Part shown: in pieces, positions 17,790 through 27,715 of the stretch
Numbering within the stretch: the stretch's first letter is position 1
Layout: every line of letters begins with the position of its first letter
Source: Alphaproteobacteria bacterium
GTDB taxonomy: Bacteria > Pseudomonadota > Alphaproteobacteria > Rhodobacterales > Rhodobacteraceae
Length of the DNA stretch: 64,000 nucleotides
Assembly (NCBI GenBank): GCA_030148665.1
Contig: JASBSZ010000047.1
Location: forward strand, 1-64,000
Direction of reading: 5' to 3'
Made by a program: the position numbers and the translations under genes
The notes under the pieces: generated by a model
Told to the model about the DNA's origin: nothing
Databases searched by the model: none
Seen by the model: the letters and a program-made list of their open reading frames with translations, nothing else

Positions 17790-18569
17790 ATGACCCGGCC
17801 AATCATTGAAATGAAGGATATAGAAAAGCATTTCGGCCCCGTGATCGCGCTGGGGGGTGTCAGTTTCGACGTCTGCCCGGGCGAGGTCCACTGCCTGCTG
17901 GGTGACAACGGCGCCGGCAAGTCCACCTTCATCAAGACGATGTCGGGCGTACACAAGCCCACCAGCGGCACCATCCTGTTCGAGGGGCGCGAGATGCATT
18001 TCGACAGCCCGCGCGACGCGATGGCGGCGGGCATCGCCACCGTCTATCAGGATCTGGCGATGATCCCCTTGATGAGCGTCACGCGAAACTTCTGGATGGG
18101 CAACGAGCCGGTGCGCAAGATCGGCCCCTTCCGCATGATGGATTTCGCCCGCGCCAACCGCGTGACGATGGAAGAAATGGCCAAGATGGGTATCAATCTG
18201 CGCGAACCGAACCAGGCCGTAGGCACGCTCTCGGGCGGCGAACGTCAGACGGTTGCGATTGCGCGCGCCGTCTATTTCGGCGCCAAGGTCTTGATCCTGG
18301 ACGAGCCCACTTCGGCGCTTGGCGTGCGCCAGACCTCGAACGTGCTGGCCACCATCGACAAGGTGCGCAAGGCCGGTATTGCGGTTGTGTTCATCACCCA
18401 CAACGTGCGCCACGCGCTGGCCGTCGGCGACCGTTTCACCGTGCTGAACCGGGGCAAGACGCTGGGCACCGCCAAGCGGGGCGAAATCACGCCCGAGGAC
18501 CTGCAGGATCTGATGGCCGGCGGGCAGGAACTGGCGCAGCTGGAAAGCTCGCTCGGGGGAACCGTATGA
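17790..18569 (+). CDS. Sugar (inositol) ABC transporter ATP-binding protein
   Basis: A 259-residue single-domain ATPase. Walker [10 protein letters not shown], signature LSGGERQ, Walker [13 protein letters not shown], and the H-loop in FITHNVRHA. Sugar importers of the ribose class often have a duplicated 500-residue ATPase; this one is a half-size version that should act as a homodimer. GGGGGAGCG precedes the start. The stop overlaps the iolC start (ATGA). Confidence 0.88.
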   Translation: MTRPIIEMKDIEKHFGPVIALGGVSFDVCPGEVHCLLGDNGAGKSTFIKTMSGVHKPTSGTILFEGREMHFDSPRDAMAAGIATVYQDLAMIPLMSVTRNFWMGNEPVRKIGPFRMMDFARANRVTMEEMAKMGINLREPNQAVGTLSGGERQTVAIARAVYFGAKVLILDEPTSALGVRQTSNVLATIDKVRKAGIAVVFITHNVRHALAVGDRFTVLNRGKTLGTAKRGEITPEDLQDLMAGGQELAQLESSLGGTV

Positions 18570-20467
18570 GCCTTGACGTCATCACGATCGGGCGCGCCTC
18601 GGTCGATCTGTACGGCGCCCAGGTCGGCGGGCGGCTTGAGGACATGCGCTCTTTCAACAAGTATATTGGCGGCTCGCCCGCCAATATCGCCGCCGGCTGC
18701 GCGCGTCTGGGGCTGAAATCGGCGCTGATCACGCGGGTCGGCGACGAGCATATGGGCCGCTTCCTGCGCGAGGAGCTGGCCGCCGAGGGGGTCGATACCG
18801 GCGGTATCGTGACCGACCCAGAGCGCCTGACCGCGCTGGTCCTGCTGGGCATCCGCGACCGTGAACATTTTCCGTTGATTTTCTTTCGCGAAAACTGCGC
18901 CGACATGGCGCTGTGCGAGGATGATATCGACCCCGATTTCATCAGGCGCGCGGGCTGTGTGGTGGCAACCGGCACGCATCTGAGCCACCCGCGCACCACG
19001 GCGGCTGTCCTCAAGGCGCTGCGCATTGCGCGCGAGGCCGGTATCAGGACGGCGCTGGATATCGACTATCGCCCCAACCTGTGGGGGCTGGCCGGCCACG
19101 GTGCGGGCGAAGAGCGTTTCATCGACAGCCCGGCGGTCACCGCGCGATTGCAGGAAACTCTGCCCTTGTTCGACCTGATCGTCGGGACCGAGGAGGAATT
19201 TCACATCGCCGGCGGCAGCACCGACACAGTTAAGGCGCTTGGCAATGTGCGGGCGCTGACCGGGGCCGCGCTGGTGTGCAAGCGCGGCCCGATGGGGGCG
19301 GCGGCCTTCCCCGCCGACATCCCCGACAGCCTGGACGACGGCATTTCAGGGCCGGCTTTCAAGGTCGAGGTGTTCAACGTGCTGGGGGCCGGTGACGGTT
19401 TCATGGCCGGCCTTCTGCGCGGCTGGCTGAAGGGTGAAAGCTGGCAGACCGCGCTGACATGGGCCAATGCTTGCGGTGCCTTTGCCGTCAGTCGCCACGG
19501 CTGCACCCCCGCCTATCCCAGCTGGGAAGAGCTGCAGTTCTTTCTGAGCCGCGGCATCACCACGCCCGCGCTGCGCCATGACGCGGCGCTGGAACAGATC
19601 CACTGGTCCACCAACCGCCGCGGCGACTGGCCGGTGATGCGGGTCTTTGCCTTTGACCACCGGATGCAGTTCGAACAGATGCCGGGCGCCACGGCTGCGC
19701 GCATCGGCGCGTTCAAGAAGCTGTGCCTCAAGGCTGCACTCAAGGTTGCCGACGGGCGCGACGGGTACGGCATATTGTGCGACAGCCGGCTGGGCGCTGA
19801 CGCGTTGTTTGCCGCCGCCGGCACCGGGCTGTGGATCGGCCGGCCGGCCGAGCGGCCCGCCTCGCGCCCGCTGGCGCTGGAACCCGAGCTGGGGGTCGAT
19901 CTTGGCGGCCTGACAGAATGGCCACGCGATCATGTGGTCAAGGTGCTGTGCTTTGCCCATCCCGATGACGACCCCGCCTTGATGCGCGAGCAGGGTGAAA
20001 CCCTGATGCGGCTGTTTCAGGCGGCGCGGCGCAACAATCTGGAATTCCTGCTGGAAATCATCCCATCAAAACACGGCCCCGTCGATGACGATACCGCTGC
20101 ACGGCTGATCGAACATTTCTACGATCTGGGCCTGTGGCCCGACTGGTGGAAGCTCGAGCCAATGGCCTCGCAGGCGGCATGGGAAAACGCCTGCGCGGCC
20201 ATCAAGCGGCGTGATCCCCATTGCCGGGGTGTCGTGGTGCTGGGGCTTGAGGCCGACCACGAGGCCCTGGCCGCCAGCCTGCGCGAGGCGGCGCGGTGCG
20301 AGCTGGTTCGCGGCTTTGCCGTCGGGCGCACGATATTTGCCGATGCGGCGCGGCGGTGGTTTGCCAATGACATCGACGACAGCCGGGCGGTGCAGGGCAT
20401 GGTGGAAAAATACCGCGCGCTCTGCGATGTCTGGGATCAGGCGCGCGAAACGGGGGAAAAGGCATGA
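18566..20467 (+). CDS. iolC: 5-Dehydro-2-deoxygluconokinase IolC fused to DUF2090 domain
   Basis: A 633-residue fusion. Residues 1 to about 325 are a PfkB-family sugar kinase: [17 protein letters not shown] at the start, the [18 protein letters not shown] substrate motif, and the anion-hole signature [17 protein letters not shown]. It phosphorylates 2-deoxy-5-keto-gluconate. Residues from about 345 to the end form a DUF2090 domain ([16 protein letters not shown], then [14 protein letters not shown] and [16 protein letters not shown]) with aldolase-like character, thought to act as the following IolJ-type step. This fusion is common in proteobacterial iol clusters. ATGA overlaps occur at both ends, coupling it to the ATPase and to iolD. 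Confidence 0.93.
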   Translation: MSLDVITIGRASVDLYGAQVGGRLEDMRSFNKYIGGSPANIAAGCARLGLKSALITRVGDEHMGRFLREELAAEGVDTGGIVTDPERLTALVLLGIRDREHFPLIFFRENCADMALCEDDIDPDFIRRAGCVVATGTHLSHPRTTAAVLKALRIAREAGIRTALDIDYRPNLWGLAGHGAGEERFIDSPAVTARLQETLPLFDLIVGTEEEFHIAGGSTDTVKALGNVRALTGAALVCKRGPMGAAAFPADIPDSLDDGISGPAFKVEVFNVLGAGDGFMAGLLRGWLKGESWQTALTWANACGAFAVSRHGCTPAYPSWEELQFFLSRGITTPALRHDAALEQIHWSTNRRGDWPVMRVFAFDHRMQFEQMPGATAARIGAFKKLCLKAALKVADGRDGYGILCDSRLGADALFAAAGTGLWIGRPAERPASRPLALEPELGVDLGGLTEWPRDHVVKVLCFAHPDDDPALMREQGETLMRLFQAARRNNLEFLLEIIPSKHGPVDDDTAARLIEHFYDLGLWPDWWKLEPMASQAAWENACAAIKRRDPHCRGVVVLGLEADHEALAASLREAARCELVRGFAVGRTIFADAARRWFANDIDDSRAVQGMVEKYRALCDVWDQARETGEKA

Positions 20468-22293
20468 CAACCATCCGTCTGACCACGGCACAGGCGCTGG
20501 TGCGATACCTGGCAGCGCAGCGCGGCCCGGACGGCACGCGCTTTCTTTCCGGTGTCTGGGCAATCTTCGGCCACGGCAATGTGGCCGCCCTTGGCGAAGC
20601 GCTGCGCCAGGCAGGCGATGCGTTGCCCACATGGCGCGGGCATAACGAGCAGACCATGGCGCATGCTGCGATCGCATATGCCAAGGCAAGCCGGCGACAG
20701 CATGCAATGGCGGTGACGTCCTCGATCGGCCCCGGTGCCACCAACATGGTGACCGCCGCCGCGCTGGCCCATGTCAACCGCCTGCCGGTACTGTTCCTGC
20801 CCGGCGACGTGTTCGCGGGCCGCCGCCCCGACCCGGTGTTGCAGCAGATCGAGGATTTCGCCGACGGCACGATCTCGGCCAATGATGCCTTTCGCCCGGT
20901 CAGCCGCTATTTCGACCGCATTACCCGGCCCGAACAGCTGCTGAGCGCGCTGCCAAGGGCCATGTCGGTGATGGCCGATCCGGCAGAATGCGGCCCGGTC
21001 ACGCTGGCCCTGTGCCAGGACGTGCAGGCCGAGGCGTGCGACTGGCCCGAAACCTTTTTCGCGCCCCGCCAGTGGCACCAGCGTCGGCTGCGCCCGGATA
21101 TGGGTGAACTGGCCGAAGCGGTCGATCTGATTCGCCATGCCGAACGCCCCCTGATCATTGCGGGCGGGGGTGTGCATTATTCGGATGCGTCCGATGCGCT
21201 GCTCGATTTTGCCGAGGCCCATTCCATTCCGGTTGCCGAGACACAGGCCGGCAAGTCGGCCCTGCCCTGGGATCATCCGCTGAATCTGGGCGCGATCGGG
21301 GTGACGGGATCGTCGGCCGCCAATGCGGTTGCCGAAAAGGCCGATCTGATCATCGGTATCGGCACCCGTTTTCAGGATTTCACAACCGGCAGCTGGGCCC
21401 TGTTCCGCAACCCCGCGCGCCGGATTCTGGCGATCAACGTCACGCCGTTCGATGCGGCCAAGCATCATGCGCAAGCCTTGCTTGCCGATGCCCGCGTCGC
21501 GCTGGAAGAGCTGGGCACGGCACTGGGCGAATACAAGGCCGCCGCCCCCGACCCCGCGCTGAAACGCGACTGGCTGGCCGCAGTTGACGCCGCCACCGCC
21601 GCGCCCGAGGGCAATGCCCTGCCAAGCGACGCCCAGGTGATCGGCGCCGTCCAGCGCAGCCTTGACGAAAACGCGGTCGTGGTCTGCGCCGCGGGCGGCC
21701 TGCCGGGCGAGTTGCACAAGCTGTGGAAACCGGGGCGCGTGGGTGGCTATCACGTCGAATACGGCTATTCCTGCATGGGCTACGAAATTGCGGGCGGTCT
21801 GGGCGTCAAGATGGCCGAGCCCGCGCGCGAAGTGGTCGTCATGGTCGGGGACGGGTCCTACATGATGGCGAATTCCGAACTGGCGACCAGTGTCATGCTG
21901 GGCCACAAGATCATCGTCGTGGTGCTGGACAATCGCGGTTTCGGCTGCATCAACCGGCTGCAGATCGGCTGTGGCGGCGAAAGTTTCAACAACCTGCTGG
22001 ATACGGCCCGTCATGAGGTGCCCAGCCGGATCGACTTTGCCGCGCATGCCGGGGCGATGGGGGCTGTGGCCGAAAAGGTGAGCAATATTGCCGAGCTTGA
22101 ACAGGCCATGGCACGCGCGCAGGCGGCCAGAGGCACATATGTGATCGTCATCGACACCGACCCGATGCCCAGCACCGAGGCAGGCGGCCATTGGTGGGAT
22201 GTCGCCGTGCCCGAGGTTTCGGAACGTGCCGAGGTGAATGACGCCCGACAGGCCTATGAGCAAAAGATCAAGACCCGCGATCAGACGGGTTGA
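20464..22293 (+). CDS. iolD: 3D-(3,5/4)-trihydroxycyclohexane-1,2-dione hydrolase IolD
   Basis: A 609-residue thiamine-diphosphate enzyme that opens the ring of the inositol-derived dione to 5-deoxy-glucuronate. The N-terminal pyrimidine-binding domain has the catalytic-Glu context [17 protein letters not shown]. The C-terminal ThDP motif is [12 protein letters not shown]...VVLDNRG. A central Rossmann-like domain contains GGGVHYSDA. Length matches IolD. ATGA overlap with iolC; iolE starts 13 bases after its stop. Confidence 0.95.
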   Translation: MTTIRLTTAQALVRYLAAQRGPDGTRFLSGVWAIFGHGNVAALGEALRQAGDALPTWRGHNEQTMAHAAIAYAKASRRQHAMAVTSSIGPGATNMVTAAALAHVNRLPVLFLPGDVFAGRRPDPVLQQIEDFADGTISANDAFRPVSRYFDRITRPEQLLSALPRAMSVMADPAECGPVTLALCQDVQAEACDWPETFFAPRQWHQRRLRPDMGELAEAVDLIRHAERPLIIAGGGVHYSDASDALLDFAEAHSIPVAETQAGKSALPWDHPLNLGAIGVTGSSAANAVAEKADLIIGIGTRFQDFTTGSWALFRNPARRILAINVTPFDAAKHHAQALLADARVALEELGTALGEYKAAAPDPALKRDWLAAVDAATAAPEGNALPSDAQVIGAVQRSLDENAVVVCAAGGLPGELHKLWKPGRVGGYHVEYGYSCMGYEIAGGLGVKMAEPAREVVVMVGDGSYMMANSELATSVMLGHKIIVVVLDNRGFGCINRLQIGCGGESFNNLLDTARHEVPSRIDFAAHAGAMGAVAEKVSNIAELEQAMARAQAARGTYVIVIDTDPMPSTEAGGHWWDVAVPEVSERAEVNDARQAYEQKIKTRDQTG

Positions 22294-22306
22294 GCAGGAA
22301 ACACAG

Positions 22307-23197
22307 ATGATCAGATTCGGCACCAACCCCATCGCATGGTCGAATGACGACGACCCACGCCTCGGCGCCCATATACCGCTGGAACAATGCCTGCGGGAGG
22401 CTGGGGAAATCGGCTTTGACGGCATCGAAAAGGGCCACAAGATGCCCGCCGACGCCGATGAGCTGCGCGCGGTGCTGGCGCCGCATGGGCTGGAATTCAT
22501 ATCCGGCTGGTATTCGCTGAAACTGCTGGAACGCAGCGTCGCGGCCGAGAAACGCGCGATGCAGGGGCATCTTGATCTGTTGCGGGCGATGGGTTGCAAG
22601 GTGGTGATTGTCTGCGAAACCTCGAACGCCATTCACGGGCGCGATGACTTGGCGGTCAATGACAAGCCAACCCTGGATGCCGCCGACTGGCCCGATTTCG
22701 GCGCGAAAGTCGAGGAAATTGCACGGTTCTGCACGGATCAGGGGCTGATGCTGGTTTACCACCACCACATGGGCACGATCGTTGAAACCCCGGACGAGAT
22801 CGACTGTTTCATGCAGGCAACCGGCCCGGCCACGCGCCTGCTGTTCGACACCGGCCACTGCCTGTTTGGGGGTGGCGATCCGGCGGCGGTGGCTGCGCGG
22901 CATATGGGGCGGGTTGCGCATATCCATGCCAAGAATGTGCGCCGCAACGTGATGGAGGAGGTGCGCGCGCAGAGATTGTCATTCCTGGAAGGGGTGCGCC
23001 GCGGCGTGTTCACCGTGCCGGGCGACCCGGAAGGTTGTGTCGATTTTCTGCCCGTGCTGCAGGTGGCGGCGGATGCGGGCTATGACGGCTGGCTGGTGAT
23101 CGAGGCCGAGCAGGACCCGGCCGTGCGTGAGCCGCGACGCTATCAGGCGATGGGGTTGGCGGCGCTGAAAAAAATGGCGGCCGAGGCGGGGATGTAA
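22307..23197 (+). CDS. iolE: 2-Keto-myo-inositol dehydratase IolE (myo-inosose-2 dehydratase)
   Basis: A 296-residue TIM-barrel enzyme of the xylose-isomerase-like family that dehydrates 2-keto-myo-inositol. It begins with the hallmark [14 protein letters not shown]. Metal-ligand segments are [22 protein letters not shown] and [11 protein letters not shown], and the C-terminal VIEAEQDP. Start 22307 follows GAGCAGGAAACAC; the longer open frame upstream would overlap iolD and lacks a ribosome site. A 47-bp repeat lies 11 bases after its stop. Confidence 0.94.
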   Translation: MIRFGTNPIAWSNDDDPRLGAHIPLEQCLREAGEIGFDGIEKGHKMPADADELRAVLAPHGLEFISGWYSLKLLERSVAAEKRAMQGHLDLLRAMGCKVVIVCETSNAIHGRDDLAVNDKPTLDAADWPDFGAKVEEIARFCTDQGLMLVYHHHMGTIVETPDEIDCFMQATGPATRLLFDTGHCLFGGGDPAAVAARHMGRVAHIHAKNVRRNVMEEVRAQRLSFLEGVRRGVFTVPGDPEGCVDFLPVLQVAADAGYDGWLVIEAEQDPAVREPRRYQAMGLAALKKMAAEAGM

Positions 23198-23208
23198 CAA
23201 CGGTTTTC

Positions 23209-23255
23209 GCGGGGGCCAGCCCCCGCACCCCCGGAGTATTTGAACAAAGAAGAAG
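23209..23255 (+). repeat. 3'-end dispersed repeat, copy 2 (47 bp), supplying the iolB ribosome site
   Basis: Base for base identical to copy 1 at 8972-9018 although 14 kb away. The 8-bp GC hairpin starts 11 bases after the iolE stop, and the terminal AGAAGAAG, joined to the next GAG, makes the AAGGAG Shine-Dalgarno of iolB, 6 bases before its ATG. Confidence 0.85.
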
Positions 23256-23264
23256 GAGCAGGTG

Positions 23265-24080
23265 ATGGTTGAACTGCTGCGCAAACCCCGGGGCGCGTGG
23301 GGCAAGACGCATGATATCTCGCCCGAAAGCGCGGGCTGGAAATATGTGGGTTTCGAGCTGTGGCATCTGAAGGCCGGGGAAAAGGTGGTGCAGGACTGTG
23401 GCGGGCGCGAGGTGATCCTCGTGCTGGTCGAGGGCAAGGCGCGGATTGCCGGCGCCGGGCGGGATTTCGGCGAGATGGGCACCCGCATGAGCGTGTTCGA
23501 GCGCCTGCCACCCGCCGCCGCCTATCTGCCGCCGGGCAGCGATTGGCAAGCCGAGGCGACAACAGATTGCGTGCTGGCAGTGTGCTCGGCCCCCGGAACG
23601 GGCGGCCATGATGCAGCGGTGATCGGGCCCGAGGGGATCGCGATGGTCGAACGCGGCAAGGGTGCCAATACGCGCCATATCCACAATATCGCCATGGAGG
23701 ATCGCGATGTTGCCGATCATCTGCTGGTGACCGAGGTTTTCACCCCCGACGGCAACTGGTCATCCTACCCGCCGCACCGCCATGACGAGGATGATTTTCC
23801 GCGTATCACCTATCTTGAGGAAACCTATTACCACCGGATCAACCCGCCGCAGGGCTTTGGCTTTCAGCGTGTGTTCACCGAGGACGGCGCGCTGGACGAA
23901 AGCCTGGCCGTCAGCGATGGCGATGTAGTGCTGGTGCCGCGCGGTCATCACCCCTTTGGCGTGGCCTATGGATATGAAAGCTATTACCTGAATGTCATGG
24001 CCGGGCCTTTGCGCAAGTGGCGTTTTCAGAACCACCCCGACCATGACTGGATCTATCGGCGCGACAGCGCTCAGACCTGA
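23265..24080 (+). CDS. iolB: 5-Deoxy-glucuronate isomerase IolB
   Basis: A 271-residue double-stranded beta-helix (cupin) enzyme that isomerises 5-deoxy-glucuronate to 2-deoxy-5-keto-gluconate. The metal site is visible in SSYPPHRHDEDDFPRITYLEETYYHR (His, His, Glu residues around 165-185) and RGHHPFGVAYGYESYYLNVMAG. Start ATG 23265 has AAGGAG at a 6-base distance; a GTG three bases earlier is less well spaced. It completes iolC-D-E-B. Its end overlaps the convergent aacS gene by 10 bases. The pathway aldolase and semialdehyde dehydrogenase (IolA/MmsA) genes are not in the window. Confidence 0.94.
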   Translation: MVELLRKPRGAWGKTHDISPESAGWKYVGFELWHLKAGEKVVQDCGGREVILVLVEGKARIAGAGRDFGEMGTRMSVFERLPPAAAYLPPGSDWQAEATTDCVLAVCSAPGTGGHDAAVIGPEGIAMVERGKGANTRHIHNIAMEDRDVADHLLVTEVFTPDGNWSSYPPHRHDEDDFPRITYLEETYYHRINPPQGFGFQRVFTEDGALDESLAVSDGDVVLVPRGHHPFGVAYGYESYYLNVMAGPLRKWRFQNHPDHDWIYRRDSAQT

Positions 24081-26023
24081 AGCTCGGGCAAATCGCGAAA
24101 CAGTTCCAGCGCCTCGGGGTTGGCCAGCGCCTCCTTGTTCTTGACCGGGCGGCCGTGAACGATGTCACGCACGGCCAACTCGGTGATCTTGCCCGATTTT
24201 GTGCGTGGAATGTCGGCGACCGCAATGATCTTGGCCGGCACATGACGCGGAGAGGCATTCTTGCGAATCTCGGCCCTGATGCGCCTGACCAGATCGTCGG
24301 ACAGATCGACCCCCTCGCGCAGGCGTACGAACAGGACGACGCGCACATCGCCCTCCCATTGCTGGCCGATCACCAGTGATTCAAGAACCTCGTCGATGCG
24401 CTCGACCTGGCGATAGATCTCGGCGGTGCCGATACGCACGCCACCGGGGTTGAGGGTTGCATCCGAACGCCCGTGAAAGATCATGCCGCCCTCATCGGTC
24501 AGTGTCACCCAGTCGCCATGGCACCAGACATTTTCGAAGCGCTCGAAATAGGCGGCATGATAACGGCTGCCATCCGGGTCGTTCCAGAAGCCTGACGGCA
24601 TCGAGGGATGCGCATTGGTGCAGACCAGTTCGCCCGGCTGGCCCTGCAGGGAATTGCCGTTTTCATCGAACACCTGCACATTCATGCCCAGCATGCGTTT
24701 CTGGCACTGCCCGCGATAAACCGGGCTGACCGGGCTGCCGCCCACGAAACAGGCGATGATATCGGTGCCGCCGGCAATCGAGGACAGGCAGACATCGTTC
24801 TTCCAGTCGCGATAGACATAGTCGAACCCCTCGGGCACCAGCGGCGAGCCTGTTGACAGGATCGTGCGCAGCGCGCCCAGGTCGTGGGTCTCGCGCGGCC
24901 TGATGCCGGCCTTGTTGCAGGCATCCAGATATTTGGCCGAGGTGCCGAAATGGGTGACGTTTTCGGCCCCGGCGATATCGGCAAGGCGATTGCCGTCGGG
25001 GTAAAAGGGGGATCCGTCATATTGCACCAGCGTCACGCCGGCCGCCAGCGCGCTGACCTGCCAGTTCCACATCATCCAGCCGCAGGTAGTGAAATAGAAC
25101 AGACGGTCACCGGGCTTTTCGTCGGTTTGCAGCATATGTTCCTTGAGATGCTGCAACAACGTGCCGCCTACCGTATGGATGATACATTTCGGCAGCCCCG
25201 TCGTGCCGGACGAGAACATGATATACAGCGGGTCGCGAAAGCCGACGCGGGTGTATTCGGGCTCGGCCGCCTCAAAGGGGGCGATGAAATCTGCCAGCCT
25301 CACCGCCTTGTCGCCCGCGGGTGCGATATCGACGCCGGCGTCGAGATGCGGCATCACCACGATGCGCCGGATCGAGGGGATGCGCCCGGCGAGTTCGCCC
25401 GCGATCTGGAGCGAGGAAAAATTCTTGCCGTTGTAATCATAGCCCTCGGCGCAGAACAGCAGCTTGGGTTCGATCTGGCCAAAGCGGTCGTAAACGCCGT
25501 TGATCCCGAAATCGGGCGAGCTGGACGACCACACCGCGCCGAGGCTGGTCACGGCCAGCATGGCGGCGACCGCGAGGGGCATGTTGGGCAGATATCCGGC
25601 CACACGGTCGCCGGGCTGGATGCCCTCGGCGCGCAGCGCCTGTTGCAGGCGCGAAACAAGCGCGCGCAGCTCGTCCCAGCTGACCTGCTGGCGTGTGCCG
25701 CCTTCGCCGTGCCAGATGATCGCGGGGCTGTCGCCACGCGTTTTCAGCAGGTTTTCCGCGAAATTCAGCCGGGCATCGGGGAAAAATCTTGCCTTGGTCA
25801 GATGTTCACCCGGCTGGAAGGTAACATCACCCGGCGTGTCGATGACGCCCGCAAAATCCCACAGCGCGCGCCAGAAACCGGCGGTGTCGTCGATGGAATA
25901 CTGCCAGAGCGCGTCATAATCGGGGGTATCACCCTGCAACCCGACACCAACCTGTTCCATGAAACTCGCCAGCAGCGAGGCCCTGGCGCGTTCGGGTGAC
26001 GGACGCCACAATTCGGTTGCCAT
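24071..26023 (-). CDS. aacS: Acetoacetyl-CoA synthetase (acetoacetate-CoA ligase)
   Basis: A 650-residue adenylate-forming enzyme that activates acetoacetate with ATP and CoA. Core motifs are MFSSGTTGLPKCIIH (A3), FYFTTCGWMMWNWQVSALA, HGRSDATLNPGGVRIGTAEIY (A7/A8) and the catalytic-lysine segment PRTKSGKITE (A10). The N-terminal DYDALWQYSIDD...FW is typical of the ACAS_N region. Start 26023 has GGGAG 8 bases upstream; the longer frame lacks one. Use of ketone bodies or PHB breakdown products is the likely role. Divergent from the thioesterase gene. Confidence 0.93.
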   Translation of the reverse strand: MATELWRPSPERARASLLASFMEQVGVGLQGDTPDYDALWQYSIDDTAGFWRALWDFAGVIDTPGDVTFQPGEHLTKARFFPDARLNFAENLLKTRGDSPAIIWHGEGGTRQQVSWDELRALVSRLQQALRAEGIQPGDRVAGYLPNMPLAVAAMLAVTSLGAVWSSSSPDFGINGVYDRFGQIEPKLLFCAEGYDYNGKNFSSLQIAGELAGRIPSIRRIVVMPHLDAGVDIAPAGDKAVRLADFIAPFEAAEPEYTRVGFRDPLYIMFSSGTTGLPKCIIHTVGGTLLQHLKEHMLQTDEKPGDRLFYFTTCGWMMWNWQVSALAAGVTLVQYDGSPFYPDGNRLADIAGAENVTHFGTSAKYLDACNKAGIRPRETHDLGALRTILSTGSPLVPEGFDYVYRDWKNDVCLSSIAGGTDIIACFVGGSPVSPVYRGQCQKRMLGMNVQVFDENGNSLQGQPGELVCTNAHPSMPSGFWNDPDGSRYHAAYFERFENVWCHGDWVTLTDEGGMIFHGRSDATLNPGGVRIGTAEIYRQVERIDEVLESLVIGQQWEGDVRVVLFVRLREGVDLSDDLVRRIRAEIRKNASPRHVPAKIIAVADIPRTKSGKITELAVRDIVHGRPVKNKEALANPEALELFRDLPELQV

Positions 26024-26256
26024 GATCTGATCTCCCAAGTGATGCTGCCCTGCAGCAATTTTCGAATCCGTTATGTTGCAATCACGATGAAACCGCAAGA
26101 TGCAAGGGGCGGGCGCGGCCCGGCCTTGCCGCCGGGCGTTCGCGAGCAATTACACCATACCGCAAACCAGAATGCGATCGCCCTGAGCATACATCCGCAC
26201 CCTTGCCTTGTCGGCGCGGCGCGGTAAGCTGGGCGAAACCCTGAAGGCCGAGCAAC

Positions 26257-26649
26257 ATGACCACAGACACCGACTGCGAACCGACCGACGCCCCGATGAT
26301 CAAGACCGTGGCCATGCCGGCCGACACCAACACGGCAGGCGACATCTTTGGTGGCTGGGTCCTCAGCCAGATGGACCTGGCCGGCGGTATCGCCGCGGCA
26401 GATTACGCCAAATGCCGGGTCGCCACCGTGGGGATCGAGGCGATGAGTTTCCTCAAACCCGTGCATGTGGGCGACATCCTGTCGGTCTATTGCGAGGTCG
26501 AGCGCGTGGGCCGCACGTCCATGGCCATCCGCATCGGCGCCTGGGTGCAGCGGCGCCTTTCGCATCGCAGTTTCAAGGTGACCGAAGGCGTATTCACCTT
26601 TGTCGCGCTGGATGATGACGGGAAAAAACAGCCCGTGATCCGCGACTGA
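26257..26649 (+). CDS. Hotdog-fold acyl-CoA thioesterase (YciA type)
   Basis: A 130-residue hotdog protein that hydrolyses acyl-CoA. The motif NTAGDIFGGWVLSQMDLAGG (about residues 24-43) contains the family Asp and the central helix; VGIEAMSFLKPVHVGDILSVYCEVERVGRTSM-type strands follow. Length equals YciA proteins. The start has a weak ribosome site. It stands alone between aacS (divergent) and the flippase-like gene. Confidence 0.88.
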   Translation: MTTDTDCEPTDAPMIKTVAMPADTNTAGDIFGGWVLSQMDLAGGIAAADYAKCRVATVGIEAMSFLKPVHVGDILSVYCEVERVGRTSMAIRIGAWVQRRLSHRSFKVTEGVFTFVALDDDGKKQPVIRD

Positions 26650-26749
26650 CCCGTCATTTTCCCCGATCTGGAACAAATAGGCGGCATTTCCGCAAATTGT
26701 CCACGGCTCGGCCTTTTTCTCGCCATGATGATCCGCTAGCACGATCCCC

Positions 26750-27715
26750 ATGGTGGGTGGCAAAAGCATACGAACCTCGGTCTTCGTGTTCGTGGTATTC
26801 CTGATCGGCGCGGGGCTGGCGCTGTGGGCTGCAAGCGGCGAAGACATCTGGAACGAGGTTCTTCTGCTCGGCGGCCAGCAGGTGGTGGGCCTGCTGGCGC
26901 TGTCGCTTTTCAACTATCTTTTGCGCGCACTGCGCTGGTGGCTGTATCTCGATGCGCTGCAGGTGCGGCTGCGGCTGTTGGCGGTGCTGCGCCATTATTT
27001 CGGCGGCTTTGCCCTGACCATGACCCCGGCGCGGCTGGGCGAGGTCGTGCGCATGCGCTGGATCAGCCGCGAAACCGGCACAAGGCTGGAACAGCTTGCG
27101 CCGCTGGTACTGGTGGATCGCGCGGGCGATCTGGCCTCGACCGGGCTGTTGCTGGCGTTCGCGCTGGCCGCCGGGGCGGCGGGTGTTGCGGGCGGGCTGC
27201 CCGTGGCCATTCTGGCCGTTATCGCGGCACTGGTCGCGACCCGGCCGGTGCTGTTTCGCGCGATGATCGACGGGGCATATCGCGTGATCGGGCGCAAGCC
27301 GCGCCTTTTCGTGCGGGCACGCCGCGCCGCGCGGGCGTTGCAACCCTTTTCGGTGCCACGCATCGTGATCCCCGCGCTGGGGCTTGGCGCCTTGGGCTGG
27401 ATGGCCGAAGGATACGCCTTTTATCTGTTGCTGGGCTGGCTGGGGGCGGATGTGCCGCTGTGGAGCGCGGTTGCGATCTTTCTGTTCTCGATGATGACCG
27501 GCGGGGCCACCGGCATGCCCGGCGGTGTCGGCGGGGCCGAGGCGGCAATGGTTGCGCTGCTGGCCATACAGGGCGTGCCGCTGGAAATCAGCATTCCCGC
27601 AACTGCCATCATCCGTATCACCACGCTGTGGTTCGCGGTTGCACTTGGCATCATCATATTCCCATTCGCCGAAGGAATGGCCGCAAGGAGGGGACATGCG
27701 CTGGAAAACAGGTGA
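26750..27715 (+). CDS. Flippase-like integral membrane protein (LPG synthase TM / UPF0104 family)
   Basis: A 321-residue polytopic membrane protein with about eight hydrophobic segments. Features of the lysylphosphatidylglycerol-synthase transmembrane (AglD2/UPF0104) family are FNYLLRALRWWLYL near residue 56, MTPARLGEVVRMRWI near residue 90, and MTGGATGMPGGVGGAEAAMV near residue 255. It overlaps the next gene by 20 bases, so it belongs to the polyprenyl-phosphate-pentose cassette. It may move the lipid-linked sugar across the membrane, as GtrA-like or flippase proteins do in the mycobacterial pathway; this is inferred from linkage only. Confidence 0.75.
   Translation: MVGGKSIRTSVFVFVVFLIGAGLALWAASGEDIWNEVLLLGGQQVVGLLALSLFNYLLRALRWWLYLDALQVRLRLLAVLRHYFGGFALTMTPARLGEVVRMRWISRETGTRLEQLAPLVLVDRAGDLASTGLLLAFALAAGAAGVAGGLPVAILAVIAALVATRPVLFRAMIDGAYRVIGRKPRLFVRARRAARALQPFSVPRIVIPALGLGALGWMAEGYAFYLLLGWLGADVPLWSAVAIFLFSMMTGGATGMPGGVGGAEAAMVALLAIQGVPLEISIPATAIIRITTLWFAVALGIIIFPFAEGMAARRGHALENR

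Noticed and set aside
15524-18040. Long open frame of 838 codons on the minus strand opposite the inositol transporter genes
   Set aside because: It is antisense to three clearly recognised genes, has no family-like motifs, and is rich in Arg, Gln, His and Asp as expected for a shadow frame in GC-rich DNA.
20437-22632. Minus-strand open frame of 731 codons opposite iolD
   Set aside because: It is a shadow of iolD, with low-complexity composition and no ribosome site.
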